This document shows, piece by piece, positions 5,588 to 9,625 of a DNA stretch of 9,625 nt. Made by a program: the position numbers and the translations under genes. Under the pieces are notes generated by a model. It worked only from the letters and a program-made list of their open reading frames with translations, did not search any database and was not told the origin of the DNA. Source of the stretch: JALNYB01 sp023230065 (GTDB lineage Archaea > Thermoplasmatota > Thermoplasmata > Methanomassiliicoccales > Methanomethylophilaceae). Numbering within the stretch: the first letter of the stretch is position 1; each line of letters begins with the position of its first letter. The DNA is taken from the NCBI GenBank assembly GCA_034006405.1, contig JAVESW010000045.1, forward strand, positions 1 through 9,625. Direction: 5' to 3'.

Positions 5588-6382
5588 ATGGTCGCGGACA
5601 TCACAGATATATTCGCAGAAGTGCAGAAAAAGAAACCTTTGGTCCATCAGATGACCAACTATGTCACAGTGAATGACTGCGCTAACATCACCATCTGTGC
5701 TGGTGGCTCGCCCGTGATGTCAGACGCTAAAGAGGATGTCGAGGACATGGTTTCCATTGCATCCGCCCTGGTTCTAAACATAGGTACATTGAATTCGAGG
5801 ACGAATGAATCAATGATACTTGCCGGAAAGACAGCCAATGAATTGAATATCCCTGTCATCTTAGATCCCGTGGGTGTGGGAGCGACCAGATTCAGAACAA
5901 AGACCGCAGAGGATATCCTTGATTCTGTCAGGATATCTGTCATAAAAGGTAATGCCGGAGAAATCGGCATTCTTGCGGGTTCAGGCGGTGTCGTAAAAGG
6001 TGTAGATTCTATATCAGGTTCAGATAATGCGGAAGAAACGGTCAAAGCATTGTCGAGAGCAACCGATGCAATAATCGGAATGACTGGAAAGACCGACTAT
6101 GTCTCAGACGGGAAGACGGTGTATATCCTCAACAACGGTGACAATTATCTGGAAACAGTCTCTGGAACCGGTTGCATGGTCTCATCAGTGGTAGGATGTT
6201 ATGTCGGAGCCTACGGTGTTTCCGCAGATTCTGTAGCGGCTGCGATATCCGTCTTCAACATAGCAGGGGAGATTGCCGCGATGACCGCAAAGGGCCCTGG
6301 ATCATTCAAAACAAAACTTTTCGATTCGATGTACAATCTTACCACTGCAGACATAAACGACAGAGTGAAAATAGGGACCTGA
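5588..6382 (+). CDS. thiM: Hydroxyethylthiazole kinase
   Basis: A ribokinase-fold salvage enzyme that phosphorylates 4-methyl-5-hydroxyethylthiazole with ATP, producing the substrate of ThiE. It is 264 residues, normal for the family. Signatures are PLVHQMTNYVTVNDCAN (17-33), GGSPVM (39-44), LNIGT (63-67), PVILDPVGVGAT (89-100), KGNAGEI (120-126), TGKTDYVSDG (166-175) and VSGTGCM (191-197), where C196 sits at the position of the family's active-site cysteine, and GPGSFK (236-241). Its presence beside a full de novo thiazole pathway shows the operon serves both synthesis and salvage. The ATG at 5588 is the best start. An upstream ATG at 5578 is in another frame. Stop is TGA, 17 bases before thiS. 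Confidence 0.96.
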   Translation: MVADITDIFAEVQKKKPLVHQMTNYVTVNDCANITICAGGSPVMSDAKEDVEDMVSIASALVLNIGTLNSRTNESMILAGKTANELNIPVILDPVGVGATRFRTKTAEDILDSVRISVIKGNAGEIGILAGSGGVVKGVDSISGSDNAEETVKALSRATDAIIGMTGKTDYVSDGKTVYILNNGDNYLETVSGTGCMVSSVVGCYVGAYGVSADSVAAAISVFNIAGEIAAMTAKGPGSFKTKLFDSMYNLTTADINDRVKIGT

Positions 6383-6399
6383 ATTGATCCTGTGATAAC

Positions 6400-6594
6400 A
6401 TGAAGATCAACGGACAGAACATTCAGATCGTATCGGGAGCCAAATTAGCTGATATACTGTTTTCCAATGGTTATGACAAAACAAAGATCTGTGTGGAACT
6501 CAACGGGAATATAATTCCGAAGAAAAATTATGAATCCGTGATCGTCAAGGACGAGGACTCGATGGAAGTTGTCAATTTTGTCGGAGGCGGATGA
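6400..6594 (+). CDS. thiS: Sulfur carrier protein ThiS
   Basis: A 64-residue beta-grasp (ubiquitin-like) protein. Its C-terminal glycine is adenylated by ThiF and then converted to a thiocarboxylate that donates sulfur to the thiazole ring. It starts MKINGQNIQI, has the second strand pattern CVELNGNIIPKKNY (31-44) and ends VVNFVGGG, the tail seen in Bacillus-type ThiS. Length is normal. It lies between thiM and thiF and overlaps the first possible thiF start, and its final glycine codons contain the thiF Shine-Dalgarno sequence. The start has only a weak GTGA match to the ribosome. MoaD-like carriers also end in GG, but the neighbours decide for ThiS. Confidence 0.95.
   Translation: MKINGQNIQIVSGAKLADILFSNGYDKTKICVELNGNIIPKKNYESVIVKDEDSMEVVNFVGGG
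6583..6587 (+). promoter_or_regulatory. Shine-Dalgarno sequence of thiF inside the thiS tail
   Basis: GGAGG lies within the codons for the last glycines of ThiS (GGA GGC GGA). It is 3 bases before the ATG at 6591 and 6 before the ATG at 6594, which favours the second start for thiF. Confidence 0.6.
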
Positions 6595-7385
6595 TGTTCA
6601 TAACTGTGAACGGTTCTGAACAAAAGACCGATATCAAAACAGTCATGCAGCTTCATGATCTCTCATTCTCCGATTACGATGTAACAATCCTTAACGGATA
6701 TCAGATATCTGAAGACTTTGAATTGAAAAATGGGGATCAGATATATTTCGGAAAGAAGAATGTCTTCCCCAACAGCAAAGAATTAGAGATGCTGATGGCC
6801 GCAAGACACACTCCATTCATTCAAGATAGGATGCGGAACGCCACTGTAGGCATAGCAGGCCTTGGAGGATTGGGATCCAATATCGCCGCTATGTTGAGTA
6901 GAATGGGAGTTGGCCACCTGATCATCGCAGACTTCGACACTGTAGAACCTACGAATCTGAACAGACAGAACTATTATGTAGATAATATAGGGGAAAGGAA
7001 GACCGATGCCACTGCGGACATCCTCCATAACATCAATCCTTTCATTACCATCACTAAACATTTCATCAGGATAACGGCAGATAACGCAGCCGATATCTTC
7101 GGAGAATGCAGCGTTGTCTGCGAAGCATTCGATTCTCCTTCTGAGAAGGCAATGCTTGTGAATACGATATTGGAAAAATGCCCTTATACCGTTGTTGTAG
7201 CGGGTTCCGGAATGGCCGGGACCGATGACTCCAACCTTATCAGGACCGAAAAGAAATTCAAAAATCTCTACGTCTGCGGAGACAACACCAACAGTGCAAA
7301 GCCAGGCATGGGTCTTATGGCGCCCAGAGTTAACATATGCGCAGGACATATGGCAAATGCCGTTGTCAGGATATTGATGGATTAA
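6594..7385 (+). CDS. thiF: ThiS adenylyltransferase ThiF with N-terminal ThiS-like domain
   Basis: An E1-like enzyme that uses ATP to adenylate the C-terminus of ThiS. From the chosen ATG it is 263 residues; an ATG one codon earlier overlaps the thiS stop as ATGA. Residues 1-55 look like a second beta-grasp domain (ITVNG at 3-7, TILNGYQIS at 31-39, LKNGDQIYF at 44-52) that lacks the terminal GG. Residues about 58-263 are the adenylation domain: ARHTP (70-74), VGIAGLGGLGSN (85-96) for ATP, IADFD (111-115), NLNRQNY (121-127), EAFDSP (177-182) and GMGLMAPRV (238-246). The CxxC zinc pairs of E. coli ThiF are absent. This layout fits the shorter ThiF family of Clostridia and other anaerobes. The position between thiS and thiG supports the call. 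Confidence 0.93.
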   Translation: MFITVNGSEQKTDIKTVMQLHDLSFSDYDVTILNGYQISEDFELKNGDQIYFGKKNVFPNSKELEMLMAARHTPFIQDRMRNATVGIAGLGGLGSNIAAMLSRMGVGHLIIADFDTVEPTNLNRQNYYVDNIGERKTDATADILHNINPFITITKHFIRITADNAADIFGECSVVCEAFDSPSEKAMLVNTILEKCPYTVVVAGSGMAGTDDSNLIRTEKKFKNLYVCGDNTNSAKPGMGLMAPRVNICAGHMANAVVRILMD

Positions 7386-7404
7386 TAATTTTGATGTGGT
7401 CAAC

Positions 7405-8172
7405 ATGAACGATAAATTAGTGATCGGAAAGCACGAATTCAATTCAAGATTCATTCTCGGATCCGGTAAATTCTCTTTGGAGATGACCAACGCTGTGATA
7501 AAGAACGGTGGTGTCGAGATAGCCACATTAGCGATCAGACGCGCCAATAAAGGCGGAGAGGAGAATATCCTCGATTACATACCGAAAGGGATCACACTCC
7601 TGCCGAACACATCAGGTGCCAGGAATGCAGAGGAAGCATTTAGGATTGCAAGACTCGCCAGAGAACTGGGATGCGGAGATATGATCAAGATCGAGATCAT
7701 AAAAGACTCTAGATACCTCCTTCCTGATAATTGCGAGACCATCAAAGCCTGCAAATTGCTATCTGATGAAGGATTTATCGCCATGCCCTACATGATGCCC
7801 GACCTTTCGGCAGCGAGATCCATGGCAGAAGCAGGAGCATCTGCGATAATGCCTTTGGGAGCTCCTATAGGAAGCAATAAAGGTCTTCTTACAAAAGAAT
7901 TCATCAAGATCATGGTGGAAGAGATCGATCTTCCTATAATCGTTGATGCAGGAATAGGATGTCCGTCACAGGCATGTGAGGCAATGGAATTGGGTTGTGC
8001 GGCCGTTATGGCAAACACAGCCATCGCAACGGCCAAAGATGTGCCGGCGATGGCAACCGCCTTCAAAATGGCAATAGAAGCAGGCAGAATTGCGTATCTT
8101 GCAGGTCTCGGACGTATATTAGACAACAAAGCAGAAGCCTCAAGCCCTCTGACCGGTTTCCTAGAGGACTGA
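7405..8172 (+). CDS. thiG: Thiazole synthase
   Basis: A TIM-barrel enzyme that condenses 1-deoxy-D-xylulose 5-phosphate, dehydroglycine and ThiS thiocarboxylate into the thiazole phosphate. From the ATG at 7405 it is 255 residues, normal for the family; a GTG at 7396 would add three. Signatures are FILGSGKF (16-23), TLAIRR (41-46), LLPNTSGA (65-72), IKIEII (94-99) with K95 at the Schiff-base lysine position and E97 nearby, LLPD (105-108), MPLGAPIGS (149-157), DAGIGCPSQA (181-190) and NTAIA (204-208). Active-site residues appear intact. It lies 19 bases after thiF, and its stop is separated by one base from the thiH start. The enzyme needs deoxyxylulose phosphate, a metabolite not usually made by archaea. 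Confidence 0.97.
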   Translation: MNDKLVIGKHEFNSRFILGSGKFSLEMTNAVIKNGGVEIATLAIRRANKGGEENILDYIPKGITLLPNTSGARNAEEAFRIARLARELGCGDMIKIEIIKDSRYLLPDNCETIKACKLLSDEGFIAMPYMMPDLSAARSMAEAGASAIMPLGAPIGSNKGLLTKEFIKIMVEEIDLPIIVDAGIGCPSQACEAMELGCAAVMANTAIATAKDVPAMATAFKMAIEAGRIAYLAGLGRILDNKAEASSPLTGFLED

Positions 8173-8173
8173 T

Positions 8174-9322
8174 ATGAAAGAATATACTGACGTCGAAGAA
8201 TACTTTGACACGATGGAACACATAGAATCCGATGTTATGGACAAGGTCCTGGATCTTATGAAGAGATACGACCCTTCTGCTTACACTGCAAAGGACGTTG
8301 TGAACGCCATTGCAAAAGAACGTTTGGACATAGACGACTTCGGTGCTTTGCTTTCTCCTGCCGCCACACCTTATCTGGAAAAGATAGCCATCAAAGCAAA
8401 AGATGAAACAGCAAAACATTTCGGAAATTCAAGATGCATGTTCACTCCGATCTACACATCGAATTACTGTGAGAACAGATGCGTCTACTGCGGTTTCAAC
8501 AAAGACAACGATATTCACAGAGCCAAACTTACTATTGAAGAAGTAGATAAGGAAATGACGAAGATCGCAGAATCCGGTCTTACCGAGATCCTCATACTTA
8601 CCGGAGAATCGAGAACGAAATCTGACATAACTTACATAGGAGACTGTGTCAAGACGGCTGCGAAACACTTCTCCAGCATAGGACTCGAAGTTTATCCCAT
8701 GAACAGCGATGAATATCATTATCTTCGCGAATGCGGAGCAGATTACGTCACCGTGTTCCAAGAAACATATGATCATCAAAGATACTCCGAATTACACTTG
8801 GGAGGACCTAAACGTGTGTTCTCATATAGGTTCAACGCACAGGAACGCGCACTCATCGGAGGCATGAGGGGAGTGGCGTTCGGAGCTCTTCTGGGTCTTG
8901 GAGATTTCAGAAAGGATGCGTTCGCATGTGGCATACATGCGTATTTTCTACAGAGAAAATACCCTCATGCAGAAATATCGTATTCTTTACCGAGGCTGAG
9001 ACCATTTATCAACAACGAAGAGGACACGAATCAAGTGCACGAAAAAGAATTATTACAGACCGCTTTGGCATACAGATTGTTCATGCCCTTTGCAGGAGAG
9101 ACCATCTCTACACGGGAATGTCCTAAATTCAGAAATAACATCGTCACTTTGTGTGCAACGAAGATATCCGCAGGAGTCTGTGTAGGAATAGGCGGACGTG
9201 CGGAAGAAGAGAAAGGAGACGAACAATTCGAGATCTCCGATCCTAGGAATGTAGAAGAAGTGCGCAAAGCACTTGTGGAACGCGGACTGCAACCGGTGTT
9301 CAATGATTATGTGAGAGTATGA
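8174..9322 (+). CDS. thiH: 2-iminoacetate synthase (radical SAM tyrosine lyase)
   Basis: ThiH splits tyrosine by radical SAM chemistry into dehydroglycine, used by ThiG, and p-cresol. It is 382 residues, normal length. The 4Fe-4S cluster motif is YCENRCVYCGF with C99, C103 and C106. Other ThiH signatures are LTGES (142-146), QETYD (196-200), GLGDFRKD (241-248), SYSLPRLRP (269-277), STRECPKFRN (312-321), GDEQFEISD (348-356) and a C-terminal QPVFND (373-378). The related maturase HydG is longer with extra C-terminal cysteines, which are missing here. Choosing ThiH over the oxygen-using glycine oxidase ThiO fits an anaerobe. GAGG (8164-8167) precedes the ATG by 6 bases. The stop overlaps the next start as ATGA, indicating coupling. 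Confidence 0.97.
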   Translation: MKEYTDVEEYFDTMEHIESDVMDKVLDLMKRYDPSAYTAKDVVNAIAKERLDIDDFGALLSPAATPYLEKIAIKAKDETAKHFGNSRCMFTPIYTSNYCENRCVYCGFNKDNDIHRAKLTIEEVDKEMTKIAESGLTEILILTGESRTKSDITYIGDCVKTAAKHFSSIGLEVYPMNSDEYHYLRECGADYVTVFQETYDHQRYSELHLGGPKRVFSYRFNAQERALIGGMRGVAFGALLGLGDFRKDAFACGIHAYFLQRKYPHAEISYSLPRLRPFINNEEDTNQVHEKELLQTALAYRLFMPFAGETISTRECPKFRNNIVTLCATKISAGVCVGIGGRAEEEKGDEQFEISDPRNVEEVRKALVERGLQPVFNDYVRV

Positions 9323-9625
9323 TAATAGCAGTAACAGACAGAAGGCACAGCAGGCTTCCATTCCTGGAACAGATCGACAGTATTGCAAAAGCAAGACCCG
9401 ATATGCTGATACTCAGAGAAAAAGACCTTTCCGACGCCGAATATAAAGACCTTGCAGAAGAATGCAGGAACATCTGTTCGAGATATAACGTTCCGATATG
9501 TGTCAATTCATTTGCAGATGTGGCGAATGAATTGAACATCGCTGATATTCAATTGCCTATGCCGTTACTAAGGAAATATTCCTGTGAATGCAACAAGAAA
9601 AAGAATCTATACGTTTCCATTCATA
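9319..9625 (+). CDS. tenI: TenI-like thiazole tautomerase, 5' part only
   Basis: An open frame of 102 codons starts at ATG 9319, overlapping the thiH stop, and continues past the window end. It belongs to the ThiE/TenI fold. It begins MIIAVTDRRHSR, followed by ILREK (31-35), CVNSFADVAN (61-70), IQLP (77-80) and VSIH (99-102), where the family's SvHs loop begins. ThiE enzymes have QLR.K, VNDR and HLGQ at these places, as the first gene of this operon does. IREK, VNS and QLP match TenI, which aromatises the ThiG product in B. subtilis. The tautomerase call is therefore good, but catalytic residues in the missing half cannot be checked. A second ThiE-like enzyme of other function is the alternative. 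Confidence 0.85.
   Translation, partial: MIIAVTDRRHSRLPFLEQIDSIAKARPDMLILREKDLSDAEYKDLAEECRNICSRYNVPICVNSFADVANELNIADIQLPMPLLRKYSCECNKKKNLYVSIH

Noticed and set aside
6783..7547. Open frame of 254 codons on the minus strand, opposite thiF
   Set aside because: It lies wholly opposite thiF and the start of thiG, which have clear family motifs. Its translation is Cys/His-rich without recognisable motifs, as is typical of an antisense shadow.

Overview
The window looks like archaeal chromosome. My best guess is a relative of the Methanomassiliicoccales (Thermoplasmata), the lineage of many gut and wetland methanogens. The reasons are archaeal-style TATA boxes placed about 25-30 bases before the likely transcript starts, at least two leaderless or nearly leaderless genes, Arg codons dominated by AGA/AGG with frequent ATA for Ile, and no TAG among ten visible stop codons. 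None of these is decisive alone, and no rRNA or methanogenesis gene is present. The genes themselves mix archaeal and bacterial character: the ThrRS and the whole thiamine cluster are of bacterial type.

Layout. Bases 96-302 (minus) encode a two-helix membrane peptide of unknown role. Bases 515-1462 (minus) encode a membrane-anchored, extracytoplasmic FKBP-like protein, followed by a 12-bp hairpin terminator. A divergent promoter region (1463-1635) separates it from thrS (1636-3405, plus), a threonyl-tRNA synthetase that lacks the usual N-terminal TGS domain and ends at a textbook hairpin/U-tract terminator. After a 311-base gap comes an aldo-keto reductase on the minus strand (3717-4577).

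The second half (4915 to the window end, plus) is one tightly packed thiamine operon: thiE, thiM, thiS, thiF, thiG, thiH and the start of a TenI-like gene that runs off the window. The 337-base region before thiE holds the AKR promoter with dyads, then a cluster of direct and inverted repeats and a 20-bp operator-like palindrome directly upstream of the thiE TATA box. No TPP riboswitch was recognisable there.

How the genes work together. ThiF activates the C-terminal glycine of ThiS, which then carries sulfide as a thiocarboxylate. ThiH, a radical-SAM tyrosine lyase, supplies dehydroglycine. ThiG condenses these with deoxyxylulose phosphate to form the thiazole, and TenI is expected to tautomerise it. 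ThiM salvages hydroxyethylthiazole, and ThiE joins thiazole phosphate to the pyrimidine to give thiamine phosphate. Pyrimidine synthesis (ThiC, ThiD), the final kinase (ThiL), the sulfur donor and a source of deoxyxylulose phosphate are not in the window. This anaerobic, DXP-dependent route is typical of bacteria such as Clostridia and is unexpected in archaea, most of which make the thiazole with a Thi4-type enzyme. The cluster is the most interesting part of the window.
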